The notes: a model not told the origin generated them from the letters alone. Numbered from the stretch's first letter, positions 1 to 9,314 are shown. The stretch is DNA of 64,000 bases from Novosphingobium sp. MD-1 (GCF_001014975.1 NZ_BBXA01000013.1:248001-312000), one strand, 5' to 3'. Program-made: numbers and translations.

Positions 1-299
1 TCGAGCGCGAAATCCGCGCGCAACTCCAGCGGATGCTGGGCGCGGGCGGGTTCGACGCGCGGCGCGATATCCTGGCGATCACGGTCAACCGCTGGCCGCA
101 TGGCTATGCCTACACTTACGACACGCTGGGCGATCCGGACATGCCCGATGCGCAGCGCCCGCATGTGATCGGTCGCCGCCCGCTTGGGCGCATCGCCATC
201 GCCAACGCTGATGCGGGCGCGGCGGCGTTCACCAATGTCGCGATCGACGAGGCGGAGCGCGCGGTGCAGGAATGCCTCGTCAGCCGGGGGCTGACCTAG
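1..299 (+). CDS. C-terminal part of FAD/NAD(P)-binding amine oxidase-like protein (partial)
   Basis: The reading frame is open from base 3 and ends at a TAG at 297-299, so the gene starts upstream of the window. About 98 residues remain, including ITVNRWPHGYAYTYD and GRIAIANADAGAAAFTNVAIDEAERAV. This resembles, from memory, the C-terminal flavin-binding end of spermidine dehydrogenase-like flavoproteins. The stop overlaps by 4 bp the stop of the convergent LysR gene. The family call rests on a short tail only, so the substrate is unknown. Confidence 0.6.
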   Translation, partial: EREIRAQLQRMLGAGGFDARRDILAITVNRWPHGYAYTYDTLGDPDMPDAQRPHVIGRRPLGRIAIANADAGAAAFTNVAIDEAERAVQECLVSRGLT

Positions 300-1180
300 G
301 CCGTACCCCGCAGGATGGTCACGAAGGCCGATACCAGCGCGCTGCGGCTGCGGTTACGCAACAGGTGGATGGCGTCGCGCGTCTGTTCGCCCTCCGGCAG
401 CGGTAGCGTGGCGAGCGTGCCGTCGGCGCAGGCGCGCGCCGCCAGCGATCGCGGCACGACGGTGATGGCCAGGCCGCTGCGCGCCATGTCGAGGCAGGCG
501 GCGGTGGAATCCAGCTCGTAATCGGGGAACAGGCCGGCGGCGAAGCGCGCGCGCAGGGCACGCGGAAAATTGCTGCCCGGTGCCGGGCGGGGCAAGGCCC
601 AGCGCCAGGCCGCCGTGTCGGGGCGTCCTTCGGCGGCCAGCAGGGGATGATCCGCGCGGCAGACCACCACCAGCGGCTCGGACGGCAGGGGAATGCACAG
701 CACCTCGTCGGCATGGCCTGATGTTGCGAACTTGGCGCGATCGCACACCACCAGATCGAGGCGCCGGTCCACCAGCGTTTCCAGCAGTTGCTCCGACGGC
801 CCGCCGGTCACGGTCACGCGCACCGCCGGGTGATCGCGCGCGAAACGGATGATGGCGTCAGTCAGCAGGGGTTGCAGGGGATAGGGGCCGGCGCCGATGC
901 GGACGGTGCCGGTGGTCGGCTGCTTCAGCCCGCGCGCTTCCTGTTCGAGATTGGCGGCGGCGGCGATCACGTCGCGCGCGGAGCGGATGAGGCGTTCGGC
1001 GGCGCCGGTCGGCCGGACATAGTGCGTCGAGCGGTCGAACAACGGGGCATCCAGTTCGCCTTCCAGCTTCTGGATCGACCGCGTCAGGGCGGACTGGGTG
1101 AGGCCAAGCTCGTCCGCCGCCCGCGCGAAATTGCCGATGCGGTAGAGCGTTTCGAAATGGCGGAGCCGGCGCAGGTTCAT
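296..1180 (-). CDS. LysR-family transcriptional regulator
   Basis: A 294-residue protein of standard LysR length. The N-terminal winged helix-turn-helix (about residues 1-60: LRRLRHFETLYRIGNFARAA then LTQSALTRSIQKLE) is followed by a substrate-binding domain with the FARDHPAVRVTVTGG signature. I chose the ATG at 1178-1180; an in-frame TTG one codon upstream is less likely. It diverges from the GlpD-like gene at 1248, the usual arrangement for a LysR protein and its target, so it may control that operon. It is convergent with the flavoprotein at the window edge. The inducer is unknown. Confidence 0.88.
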   Translation of the reverse strand: MNLRRLRHFETLYRIGNFARAADELGLTQSALTRSIQKLEGELDAPLFDRSTHYVRPTGAAERLIRSARDVIAAAANLEQEARGLKQPTTGTVRIGAGPYPLQPLLTDAIIRFARDHPAVRVTVTGGPSEQLLETLVDRRLDLVVCDRAKFATSGHADEVLCIPLPSEPLVVVCRADHPLLAAEGRPDTAAWRWALPRPAPGSNFPRALRARFAAGLFPDYELDSTAACLDMARSGLAITVVPRSLAARACADGTLATLPLPEGEQTRDAIHLLRNRSRSALVSAFVTILRGTA

Positions 1181-1247
1181 CAACAGTCACCATATCATTC
1201 CTGTTTTGCATTACCAAGCCATCGGACATTCGCATAGCGTACAGCGC

Positions 1248-2828
1248 ATGAACGGCACTTTCCTTGACTCGCGGACCCGGCGCGCCACTTTCGCGCGGCT
1301 GGAAGCCGGCGTGTTCGATCTTGCGGTGATCGGTGGCGGGATCACCGGCGCCGGCATTGCCCGCGATGCCGCGATGCGGGGCCTTTCGGTGGCGCTGGTG
1401 GAAGCGCGCGATTACGCCAGCGGCACCAGCAGCCGCAGTTCCAAGATGATCCATGGCGGGCTGCGCTATCTGGCGCAGGGCGATGTGGCGCTGGTCAAGG
1501 AGGCGGCGTCGGAGCGGCAGATCCTGCGCCGCATCGCGCCGCATCTCGCGCGGCTGACGCCGTTCCTGATCCCCACCGTGTCGATGGCGATGGCGGCCAA
1601 GCTGCGCGCCGGGCTGTGGACGTTCGAGAAGCTGGGCGGCGTACCCGAAGCCGAACGGCACGAGGCGATCGGCCTCGCGGAATTGCGCCGGCGCGAACCG
1701 CTGATGCGCACCGATGGCCTCAATGGCGCTATCCTCTATCCCGAATTCCTGACCGACGACGCGCGGCTGGTGCTGGCCAATATCCGCGCCGCGCAGGCGG
1801 CGGGCGCGGTGGTCGTCAACTATGCGGCGGCGGCGGAACTGACCGGTGACGGCCTCGTGGCGCGCTCCACGCTGGAGGGCGAGGCGCTGGAGGCACGGGT
1901 CCGCGCGAAGCTGGTCGTCAATGCGGCGGGCGCGTGGGTCGATCGTGTGCGGGCGCTGGAAGCGGGGGAGGGCGATACGCGCCTTTCGCTCAGCCGGGGC
2001 ATCCATCTGGTGCTGCCCCGCGCGCGTGTCCCGGTCAACGCCACGCTGATCCTGCGCGCGCCGGACAAGCGGAGCATCTTCGCCGTGCCGCGCGGCGCGT
2101 TCACGTACCTTGGCACGACCGATGTGTTCCATGCGGGATCGGATTACTGGCCCGCGCCCGAACGGTCCGACATCGACTATCTGCTGCGCGCGACGGAGAA
2201 GGCGCTCGACATTGCTCCGATCGCGGATGGCGAGATCGAGGCGCTGTGGTCCGGCGTGCGGCCCTTGATCGCGCAGCCCGGCAAGAAGGCCAACGAGGTT
2301 TCGCGCAAGGACGAGGTCTGGACATCGCCCGGCGGGCTGGTGTCGATCGCGGGCGGCAAGCTCAGCGCCTATCGCGCGATGGCCGAGCGGGTGGTCGATC
2401 TGGTGGTCGAACGGACTGGCGCCGCTGCCCGCGTCTGTGCGACGGCGGATGTGCCGTTGCCCGGTGGGGAGGCGGCTCCCGATCTGGCGGGTATCGCCCC
2501 GGTCGCCGCCGAGCGGCTGACGGGGCTTTACGGCAGCGAGGCGCCGGAAATCGTTGCCGATGGCGGCGACGTCGCGGCCGAGGCGCGCCGCGCGGTCACG
2601 CACGAGGGCGCGGCGACGCTGGAGGACTACTGGGTCCGCCGCAGCGCGCGCGCGTGGTTCGATCATGGCGCGGGGCTGGATACGCTGGAGCCGGCGGCGG
2701 CGGCGATGGGCACGCTGCTGGGATGGAGTGCGCAGGAACAGGCGGATCAGGTCGCCCGGTGCCGCGCGCTCGAACGGGCCAGCCGGCGTCTGCTGGAAGC
2801 GACGCCAGGAATGGAAATACAAGCCTGA
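1248..2828 (+). CDS. FAD-dependent glycerol-3-phosphate dehydrogenase-like oxidoreductase
   Basis: A 526-residue flavoprotein of the GlpD family. The Rossmann motif VIGGGITGAGIARDAAMRG lies near the N-terminus, followed by SGTSSRSSKMIHGGLRYL, the hallmark GlpD segment, and a C-terminal helical domain. Family members oxidise glycerol 3-phosphate to dihydroxyacetone phosphate, passing electrons to quinone at the inner membrane. An upstream TTG (1206) would add 14 residues lacking any family feature, so I start at the ATG at 1248. It is the first gene of a co-directional run with an FAD-linked oxidase and an FGGY kinase, so a related polyol phosphate is also possible as substrate. Confidence 0.85.
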   Translation: MNGTFLDSRTRRATFARLEAGVFDLAVIGGGITGAGIARDAAMRGLSVALVEARDYASGTSSRSSKMIHGGLRYLAQGDVALVKEAASERQILRRIAPHLARLTPFLIPTVSMAMAAKLRAGLWTFEKLGGVPEAERHEAIGLAELRRREPLMRTDGLNGAILYPEFLTDDARLVLANIRAAQAAGAVVVNYAAAAELTGDGLVARSTLEGEALEARVRAKLVVNAAGAWVDRVRALEAGEGDTRLSLSRGIHLVLPRARVPVNATLILRAPDKRSIFAVPRGAFTYLGTTDVFHAGSDYWPAPERSDIDYLLRATEKALDIAPIADGEIEALWSGVRPLIAQPGKKANEVSRKDEVWTSPGGLVSIAGGKLSAYRAMAERVVDLVVERTGAAARVCATADVPLPGGEAAPDLAGIAPVAAERLTGLYGSEAPEIVADGGDVAAEARRAVTHEGAATLEDYWVRRSARAWFDHGAGLDTLEPAAAAMGTLLGWSAQEQADQVARCRALERASRRLLEATPGMEIQA

Positions 2829-2867
2829 CACGCATCGCGTGGCCAAGGTACAGGGAGAATGCAGGCA

Positions 2868-4271
2868 ATGAAGGCTATCGGAGAAGCGCTGGTGAGCGCG
2901 CTGGGCGGCGACAAGGTGGCCAGCGATGGCGATGCGCGGAACGCGCGCCGGTACGATCAGTGGGCGGTCAAGCATCTGCGCGACTGGCGCGGGGAAGCGG
3001 TGGCCGCGCCGGGCTGGATCGTGCGGCCCCGATCGGTCGCGGACGTCCAGAAGGTCGTGCGCCTGGCGAACGAACACCGCGTGCCACTGATCCCCTATGG
3101 CCTTGGCAGCGGCGTCTGCGGCGGGATCGAGCCGACGCAGGATGCGATCCTGCTCGACATGGGCGCGATGAACAAGGTTCGCTTCATCGACAGCGACGAT
3201 CTGCTGGCGAGCTTCGATGCCGGGCTGAACGGGATGGAGGCCGAGGAAGCCGTGGCGGCGCAGGGCCTCACCATCGGCCACTGGCCGCAGTCGATCGCGA
3301 TCAGCAGCGTGGGCGGCTGGGTGTCGACGCGCGCTTCGGGCCAATTCTCGACCGCCTATGGCAATATCGAGGACATCATTCATTCGATCGAGGCGGTGTT
3401 GCCCACGGGCGAGCTGGTCACGCTGGGCAAGGCGGTGCGCGCGGCGGCGGGGCCGGATCTCCGGCACCTGCTGATGGGCGCGGAAGGCACGATGGGCGTG
3501 GTTACGGGGGTCACGCTTTCGTTGCGTGCCAAGCCCGAACAACGCGGCTACAGCATCTTCTATGCCGATGACATGCAGGCCGGTTTCGAGGCGCAGCGCC
3601 GGATCATCCGCGCCGATTGGCGTCCGCCGGTCATGCGCCAGTACGATGGCCGCGAAGTCCGCCGCCTGTTCCGCGACTACGAACGCGGCGGCAAGGCCAT
3701 GCTGCTGATGGTGCACGAAGGCCCGCAGGCGCGGATCGACGCTGAATTGGCGGCGATGCACGAGATTGCGGCCGCGTCCGGGCTGGAGGCGGGCGATCCC
3801 GCCGCCGCGCGGCAATGGATCGAACGGCGCAACCATGTGCCGAGCTGGCGCGAGATGTTCGAGCGCGGCTACATCGCCGACACGGTCGAGATTTCCGGTC
3901 GCTGGAGCGAAATCGGCGCGATCTATGACGATGCGATCGCCGCGCTGAACGCGCTTCCGGGGGTCGTGAACGCGTCGGCGCACAGCTCCCATGTCTATCG
4001 TTCGGGCATCAACCTCTATTTCAGCTTCGCCGCGACCTTCGACGATACGGCGCAGATGGAGCCGGCCTATTTCGCTGGCTGGCGCGCGATCATGGAAGCG
4101 ACGGCACGGCATGGCGGCGGCGTGGCGCACCATCATGGTGCGGGGCGGTTGCGCAAGCCCTACCTGCACCATGATCTGGGGGATGAAGGCGTGGCGCTGT
4201 TGCGGCGCATCAAGGCGGCGCTCGATCCGCAGGGCATCATGAATCCCGGCAACCTGATCCCCGATGCCTGA
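2868..4271 (+). CDS. FAD-binding oxidase, GlcD / alkyl-DHAP synthase-like
   Basis: About 467 residues with the PCMH/VAO-type FAD-binding domain: IVRPRSVADVQKVVRLANEH, then PYGLGSGVCGG, SVGGWVSTRASGQFSTAYG and GAEGTMGVVTGVTL. The C-terminus carries HHHGAGRLRKPY and the typical LDPQGIMNPGNL end. Relatives are D-2-hydroxyacid dehydrogenases and alkyl-dihydroxyacetonephosphate synthase; the SxxGGWxxTxxxGQ layout favours the latter. The ATG at 2868 sits 11 nt after an AGGGAG box, while the ATG at 2859 is too close to it. The stop overlaps the next gene by 8 bp, so translation is probably coupled. Confidence 0.82.
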   Translation: MKAIGEALVSALGGDKVASDGDARNARRYDQWAVKHLRDWRGEAVAAPGWIVRPRSVADVQKVVRLANEHRVPLIPYGLGSGVCGGIEPTQDAILLDMGAMNKVRFIDSDDLLASFDAGLNGMEAEEAVAAQGLTIGHWPQSIAISSVGGWVSTRASGQFSTAYGNIEDIIHSIEAVLPTGELVTLGKAVRAAAGPDLRHLLMGAEGTMGVVTGVTLSLRAKPEQRGYSIFYADDMQAGFEAQRRIIRADWRPPVMRQYDGREVRRLFRDYERGGKAMLLMVHEGPQARIDAELAAMHEIAAASGLEAGDPAAARQWIERRNHVPSWREMFERGYIADTVEISGRWSEIGAIYDDAIAALNALPGVVNASAHSSHVYRSGINLYFSFAATFDDTAQMEPAYFAGWRAIMEATARHGGGVAHHHGAGRLRKPYLHHDLGDEGVALLRRIKAALDPQGIMNPGNLIPDA

Positions 4272-5694
4272 ACTGCTGCTGGCGCTCGATGCGGGCACCA
4301 CCGGCGCCCGCGCCATGCTGGTCGATCCGGCCGGCACAGTGCTGGGCATCGACAAGCGGTCGATCGTCAGCACCTATCCCGCCCCGGGTCTGGTCGAACA
4401 GGACCCGGCCGGCGTGTGGGACATATGCCGCGCCGTGATCGCGGGCGCGCTGGCGGCGGCGGGCCGCACGATGGCGGATGTTGCGGCCATCGGCGTCACC
4501 TCGCAGCGCGCCAGCGTGGTGGTGTGGGACCGGCACACCGGCCAGCCGGTCGCGCCGATGCTGGTGTGGAGCGACCTGCGCGGCATGGGCGCCTATCGCG
4601 ATCTGCGCGCGGCGGGCTTTACCGCCTGGCCGCAGGTGCCCTCCGCCAAGCTTCCCGCCGCCATCGCGCTTTCCGGCAAGCCGGCGGCCGATCTCCAGTG
4701 GGGAACGCTCGATAGTTGGCTGGTCTATTGCCTCAGCGGCGGCGCGGCGCATGTGACCGACATTTCCTGCGGCTGGATGACGGGCTATTTCGACTACGCC
4801 GGCGGCGAGGGCTGGAACCCGGCCCTGCTGGAGTATCAGCGGCTGCCCGAAAGCATGTTTCCGGCGCTGATCGAAAGCTGGGGGCCGATCGCGCGGACCG
4901 CGCCCGGAGTGCTGGGCGCAGTGGTGCCGATCACCGCGCTGATTGCCGACCAGCAGGCGGGCATGGTCGCGCATGGCGCGCTCGAACGCGGCGCGTGGAA
5001 GGTAACCTATGGCACTTCCGGCGTGCTGATGGCGAACACCGGCGATCAACCGATGGCGCCCCACTTCAGCATGCCGGCCGAAGCACTGGCTTTTGCCGGA
5101 GGCGAGCGGCTGTTCTGCATCGAGGGGATGGTGATCACGGCGGGATCGCTTGTGGAATGGATGTGCGGTGCGCTGGGGCTGTTCGCATCGCCCTCTGTCC
5201 TGGAGGCCGCGGCGGCCTCGGTCGCGGATAGCGGCGGGGTGATCGTGCGGCCTTCGCTGGCGGGCATGGGCGCACCCCACGGGCGCTTCGATGCGCGCGG
5301 GATGATCGCGGGGTTGAACCTTGGCAGCGGCCCGGCGCAAGTCGCGCGCGCCGCGCTGCAGGGAATCGCGCATCGCTTTCGCGATATTGTCGACGTAATC
5401 GAAAAGGCGCTGCCGGTGCCCGAAGCGCTGCCCGCCGATGGCGGGCTTTCCGCCAGCGATACCCTGCTGCAGTTGCAGGCGGATACACTCCAGCGCCCGG
5501 TGCGCCGCCATGCCGTGCCAGAGGGCACGGCCTATGGGGCAGCGCTGGCGGCCGGGCTGGGGGCGGGGCTGCTCGACGCGGCCGACCTGTCGGCCGTCGT
5601 GCGGTATGGCCGTGAATTCCACCCTGCGGTTACGCGCGACCAGGCCGACGCCGCTTACGCCGCATGGCGGGCGGCGGTCGACGTCGACGCGTGA
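4264..5694 (+). CDS. FGGY-family carbohydrate kinase
   Basis: 476 residues with the two actin-like domains of glycerol/xylulose-type kinases. The N-terminal phosphate loop is LALDAGTTGARAMLVDPAG, VEQDPAGVWD follows, and the C-terminal domain has YGTSGVLM and DGGLSASDTLLQLQADTL. The family transfers the ATP gamma-phosphate to a sugar or polyol. Its start lies inside the upstream oxidase gene. With a G3P dehydrogenase-like enzyme and a DHAP-related oxidase upstream, glycerol or a related triose or polyol is the natural guess, but glycerol-kinase specificity is not proven by the motifs visible here. Confidence 0.87.
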   Translation: MPELLLALDAGTTGARAMLVDPAGTVLGIDKRSIVSTYPAPGLVEQDPAGVWDICRAVIAGALAAAGRTMADVAAIGVTSQRASVVVWDRHTGQPVAPMLVWSDLRGMGAYRDLRAAGFTAWPQVPSAKLPAAIALSGKPAADLQWGTLDSWLVYCLSGGAAHVTDISCGWMTGYFDYAGGEGWNPALLEYQRLPESMFPALIESWGPIARTAPGVLGAVVPITALIADQQAGMVAHGALERGAWKVTYGTSGVLMANTGDQPMAPHFSMPAEALAFAGGERLFCIEGMVITAGSLVEWMCGALGLFASPSVLEAAAASVADSGGVIVRPSLAGMGAPHGRFDARGMIAGLNLGSGPAQVARAALQGIAHRFRDIVDVIEKALPVPEALPADGGLSASDTLLQLQADTLQRPVRRHAVPEGTAYGAALAAGLGAGLLDAADLSAVVRYGREFHPAVTRDQADAAYAAWRAAVDVDA

Positions 5695-5715
5695 CGGATG
5701 GCCTTCGCTACCGGA

Positions 5716-6555
5716 TCAGGGTGCGCCGTTGACCTCGCGCCAGAGCGTGCGCACCATGTCCTGCATCCGTTGCGCTTCGTCCCAGCGGTTGCCAAGCTCC
5801 GACCCGTCGGGCGCAGTGATCGCGTAGGGCGGCGGCCCCAGTTCGCACATGAAAGGGAGCGCCTCATCCGATCCGGCCCGTTCAAGCCACAGCTCGAAGC
5901 CCCGGCGCCACCATGCGCGATGCTGGTCGCGCCAGGCATGGTGCTGCGGCGCGTCGAAGGTGACCTGCACCTGATGCGTTGTGGAGATGCGGCCGTGGAA
6001 GTTGCGGCAATTGCGCAGGATGCGCTCGATCGCTGCCAGCTGGTCCGCGCGCAGCGGCAGCTCCATTTCGCCCGCCACGGGATAGTGCGAAAGATCGCCC
6101 GTCAGCGGCAGGTCGGGCCGCGCTTCCAGCAGGCGCAGCGTGAACAGCAGGTCGTTGGTCAGCCGGCCCCGGTGGGTTTCGAACCACACCGGCAGCGGGG
6201 CGCGTTCGGCCAGCGGAAGCAGGCTGTCGACCAGCGCGAGCGCATCCGTGAGGTGGGCCACAGGCCCCGCGATCTGCACGTTGAGATGGTGCGCGCCCAG
6301 CCGGTGCGCTTCGGCGATGGCGGCGGCGAGCTGATCCGCCGAATGGACCAGGACCTGCCCTTCCCACGCCAGCCCGCGCGGGTTCATCGCCCGGACGACG
6401 CCCGCGGTCCGGGACGCGCGCACGATATTCACGCCAACGCCGTCGAACCCGGCGGCGATCACCCGTTCCAGCGCGGTGTCGAGGTCGTTCTCGATGTCGA
6501 AGCCCGGGCATTTGTCCAAACCCCAGACAGACTGCAAGACCAGCAGGCGCGCCAT
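5716..6555 (-). CDS. Sugar phosphate isomerase/epimerase-like TIM-barrel protein
   Basis: 279 residues resembling xylose-isomerase-like TIM barrels (AP endonuclease 2 superfamily). Alternating strands and helices carry likely metal ligands in VWFETHRGRLTND and LTGDLSHYPVAGE, and a late FMCELGPPPYAIT. Family members isomerise or epimerise sugars and keto-acids using a divalent metal. It is transcribed away from the MFS gene at 6629. The 73-bp gap holds a LacI-type operator, so both genes are probably repressed together. The reaction cannot be named from sequence. Confidence 0.75.
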   Translation of the reverse strand: MARLLVLQSVWGLDKCPGFDIENDLDTALERVIAAGFDGVGVNIVRASRTAGVVRAMNPRGLAWEGQVLVHSADQLAAAIAEAHRLGAHHLNVQIAGPVAHLTDALALVDSLLPLAERAPLPVWFETHRGRLTNDLLFTLRLLEARPDLPLTGDLSHYPVAGEMELPLRADQLAAIERILRNCRNFHGRISTTHQVQVTFDAPQHHAWRDQHRAWWRRGFELWLERAGSDEALPFMCELGPPPYAITAPDGSELGNRWDEAQRMQDMVRTLWREVNGAP

Positions 6556-6569
6556 TGTGCTCTCTCCCT

Positions 6570-6583
6570 GATAACGTTGTCAT
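6570..6583. promoter_or_regulatory. LacI-type operator between isomerase and MFS genes
   Basis: The 14-mer GATAACGTTGTCAT is centred on AACGTT, the palindromic core of many LacI/GalR operators. It lies between divergent starts at 6555 and 6629. The identical 14-mer occurs at 9265-9278, between the second MFS gene and the LacI gene, which makes chance unlikely. Confidence 0.75.
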
Positions 6584-6628
6584 AAGAACGGCAGGGAGCG
6601 GCGTGTCAACCCGTTGCGAGAGGATCCC

Positions 6629-7954
6629 ATGACTGAACAGCCCACGGCCCCGTCGCCTGTCCTGGAGCGCTATCGGCGCTATGCCCTGTGGGTTCTGCTG
6701 GTGATCTACATCCTCAACTTCCTTGATAGGCAGATCGTTTCGATCCTGGCGGAGCCGATCAAGCACGATCTCCATCTGGCCGACTGGCAACTGGGGGTGA
6801 TGAACGGGCTGGCCTTCGCCCTGTTCTACACCGTTCTGGGTATTCCGATCGCGCGGCTGGCGGAGACCGGCAATCGCCCGCGGATCATCGCGGCGGCGGC
6901 CGGGGTGTGGAGCCTGTTCACCATGGCCTGCGGCTTTGCGCAGAACTTCGCCCAGCTCGTGTTGTGCCGGGTTGGCGTGGGCGTGGGGGAGGCGGGCGGC
7001 ACCCCGCCGGCCCATTCGCTGATCACCGATTACACCCCGCGCGAAAAGCGCGCGTCCGCCCTGGCCTTCTATGCGCTGGGCACGCCGCTGGGCGGTCTGT
7101 TCGGCATGGCGCTGGGCGGGATGGTGGCGGATGCGCACGGCTGGCGCGCGGCGTTCCTGCTGGCGGGCGTACCCGGCCTGCTGATGGCGCTGGTGGCGCG
7201 CTTTACGCTGATCGAGCCGCGTAGCCGGTTGCGCGCCGACATGATCGCAACGGCCGTGGCGCGCATTCCCTTTCGCGACGCTATCGCCGAGATCAGGGGC
7301 AAGCGGACGTTCTGGCTGATCGCCTTCGCCGGGGCGATCAAGGCCTTCATCGGCTATGGCGCGGCGACGTTTCTGGCGCCGTTCTTCTTCCGCAACCACG
7401 CCGCCGAGCTGATCCCGCTGGCCGATGGCTTCGGCCTGGGGCTGACCGGCTTTCTCGGGGTCACGCTGGGGATCGTGCTGGGCCTGACCGGCGCAGCTGG
7501 CACCTGGCTGGGTGGCTTTCTGGCGGATCGCCACGGCGCGCGCGACTTGCGCGCCTATGTGGCGATTCCGGCAGTGTCCACGCTGCTGGGCATTCCTTTC
7601 TATATCGTCGGGCTGCTCACGGAATCGGCGGTGTTCGCCCTCTTCATGTTCGCGTTCCCACCCGTGCTGAACACGCTGTGGTATGGCCCGAGCTATGCCG
7701 CCGTGCAGGGTCTGGTCCAGCCGCAGACACGGGCGACGGCCGCGGCGGTGCTGCTGTTCCTCGTCAACCTGATCGGGCTGGGTCTGGGGCCGCTGGGCGT
7801 CGGCGCGGTGAGCGATCTGATCGGTAATACGTTCGGGCTTGGGCCGGCGGAAGGCGTGCGCTGGTCGCTGCTCATCTTCGTGCTGTTCGGCGCGGTGGCG
7901 TCGGCGCTGTTCTGGATGGCGCGCGGTTCGATCCGCGAAGAGATGGTAAGCTGA
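6629..7954 (+). CDS. MFS transporter
   Basis: 441 residues with about 12 predicted membrane segments and the major-facilitator loop GIPIARLAETGNRPRIIAAA after segment 2. The N-terminus has the LNFLDRQIVSILAEPIK motif of the sphingomonad spinster-like subfamily of organic acid or sugar permeases. The ATG at 6629 has a GAGAGGA box 5 nt upstream; an upstream TTG at 6614 is not needed. The inner-membrane transporter is controlled with the divergent isomerase through the operator at 6570. Substrate unknown, probably the compound processed by this cassette. Confidence 0.85.
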   Translation: MTEQPTAPSPVLERYRRYALWVLLVIYILNFLDRQIVSILAEPIKHDLHLADWQLGVMNGLAFALFYTVLGIPIARLAETGNRPRIIAAAAGVWSLFTMACGFAQNFAQLVLCRVGVGVGEAGGTPPAHSLITDYTPREKRASALAFYALGTPLGGLFGMALGGMVADAHGWRAAFLLAGVPGLLMALVARFTLIEPRSRLRADMIATAVARIPFRDAIAEIRGKRTFWLIAFAGAIKAFIGYGAATFLAPFFFRNHAAELIPLADGFGLGLTGFLGVTLGIVLGLTGAAGTWLGGFLADRHGARDLRAYVAIPAVSTLLGIPFYIVGLLTESAVFALFMFAFPPVLNTLWYGPSYAAVQGLVQPQTRATAAAVLLFLVNLIGLGLGPLGVGAVSDLIGNTFGLGPAEGVRWSLLIFVLFGAVASALFWMARGSIREEMVS

Positions 7955-7984
7955 ACCAACCCCAACCTTGCCGGGCGCGCGGCG

Positions 7985-9226
7985 TCAGTGGGCAAGGACG
8001 GGGGATGCGCCATCCTGGTCGCCGCCGATCGCGGTGAAGCGCGGCAGCAGCAGGTGGATGACGCCCAGCGCCGCCAGATAGGTGACGGCGCAGATCAGCA
8101 GCATCGGCAAATAGCCATGCCCGGCATCGAGCGACCAGCCGGTGAACTCGATCATCGCCATGCCCGAAAGGTTGCCGGCAAACGCGCCGATGCCGATCGC
8201 CGAGCCGACCACGCGCGCGGGAAACACGTCGGTCGTGAGGCCGAACAGGCTCGTGGAAAAGCCCTGGTGGGCGAACAGCGCGACGCCGACGATGAATGCG
8301 GCAAGCCACGGGCTCTGCGCATGGATAAGCAGCGGCACGGGCAGCACCATCACGGCGTAGATGAGCATCGTGACCTTGCGCGCCGCGTTGACGCTCCAGC
8401 CGCGCCCCATCAGTGCGGCGGGCAGGAAGCCGGCAGTGATGCCGCCGACAGCGGCCATGGCATAGACCAGCGCCACGGGCAGCCCCAGCGCGCTCTGGTC
8501 CAGCCCGAACACGCGGTGGAACAGGTCGGGCAGGAAGAACAGCAGGAACCACCAGACCTGATCGGTCAGCGCCTTGCCAAGGATGATGGCCCACTGGCGC
8601 CGGTCGGTGAGCAGCGCGCTCCACGCCATCGTCGGCGCTTCGGCATCGGATTGCGGCTGTTCGGGCAGGCGCACCGCCAGCCAGACCACGACCCACACCA
8701 GACCCAGGCCGCCGGCGATCAGGAAGGTCGCCTTCCAGCCCATCATTAGCGCCATCAGCGGGATGAGCAGCGGCGTGAGGATCGCGCCGACGTTGGGCGC
8801 GATCCCGCCAAGCCCCAGCGCGATCGAACGTTCGCGCGGCTCGAAATACGTGGCCGCCGTCTTTACCGCGGCCGGCGTGCCGATCGATTCCGCCACGCCC
8901 AGCACGGCGCGGACGCCCACGAACCCGCCGACGGAGGAGACAAAGGCATGGGCCATGCCGGCCAGGCTCCACACGCCGACGCCCAGCGCGAAACCGGGGC
9001 GCAGCCCGACCTTGTCGATGAACCAGCCGGTGCCGAGAAAGGCGATCGCGGCAGCGAACTGGAAAGCCGACGCCATGTGGCTGTAATCACGGTCCGACCA
9101 GTGGAACTCTGCCTGGAGCGTGGGCTTCAGCAGCGCGAGAATCTGGCGGTCGACGTAATTGAGCACGATGGCGACAAAAACGAGTCCCACGACAAGCCAT
9201 CGGCGTCGATCGCTGACCTGCGACAT
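7985..9226 (-). CDS. MFS transporter, hexuronate/anion:cation symporter type
   Basis: 413 residues and about 12 membrane segments. The N-terminal LNYVDRQILALLKPTLQAEF and FLGTGWFIDKVGLRPGF place it with ExuT/ACS-type symporters for hexuronates and related acids. The start ATG at 9226 is preceded by GGGGAGA at good spacing. It lies downstream of lacI in the same direction, with the LacI-type operator 9265-9278 in front. It is convergent with the other MFS gene. A sugar-acid substrate is a family-level inference. Confidence 0.85.
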   Translation of the reverse strand: MSQVSDRRRWLVVGLVFVAIVLNYVDRQILALLKPTLQAEFHWSDRDYSHMASAFQFAAAIAFLGTGWFIDKVGLRPGFALGVGVWSLAGMAHAFVSSVGGFVGVRAVLGVAESIGTPAAVKTAATYFEPRERSIALGLGGIAPNVGAILTPLLIPLMALMMGWKATFLIAGGLGLVWVVVWLAVRLPEQPQSDAEAPTMAWSALLTDRRQWAIILGKALTDQVWWFLLFFLPDLFHRVFGLDQSALGLPVALVYAMAAVGGITAGFLPAALMGRGWSVNAARKVTMLIYAVMVLPVPLLIHAQSPWLAAFIVGVALFAHQGFSTSLFGLTTDVFPARVVGSAIGIGAFAGNLSGMAMIEFTGWSLDAGHGYLPMLLICAVTYLAALGVIHLLLPRFTAIGGDQDGASPVLAH

Positions 9227-9264
9227 CCTGCATTCTCCCCAACGTCACTCTTTATCGCGTATAG

Positions 9265-9278
9265 GATAACGTTGTCAT
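9265..9278. promoter_or_regulatory. LacI-type operator upstream of MFS gene
   Basis: GATAACGTTGTCAT, identical over 14 bp to the site at 6570-6583. It lies 39 bp upstream of the MFS start codon at 9226, between it and the lacI-type gene, a position suited to repression of the MFS promoter. Confidence 0.75.
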
Positions 9279-9314
9279 ACGCAGAAAGACAAGGACAATC
9301 GTCCCCGGAAACAA

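Noticed and set aside
858..4373. Minus-strand open frame of 1171 codons opposite the GlpD/oxidase genes
   Set aside because: It is a shadow caused by high GC; the plus-strand genes carry clear motifs and ribosome sites, while this frame is rich in Arg/His/Ala and has no domain.
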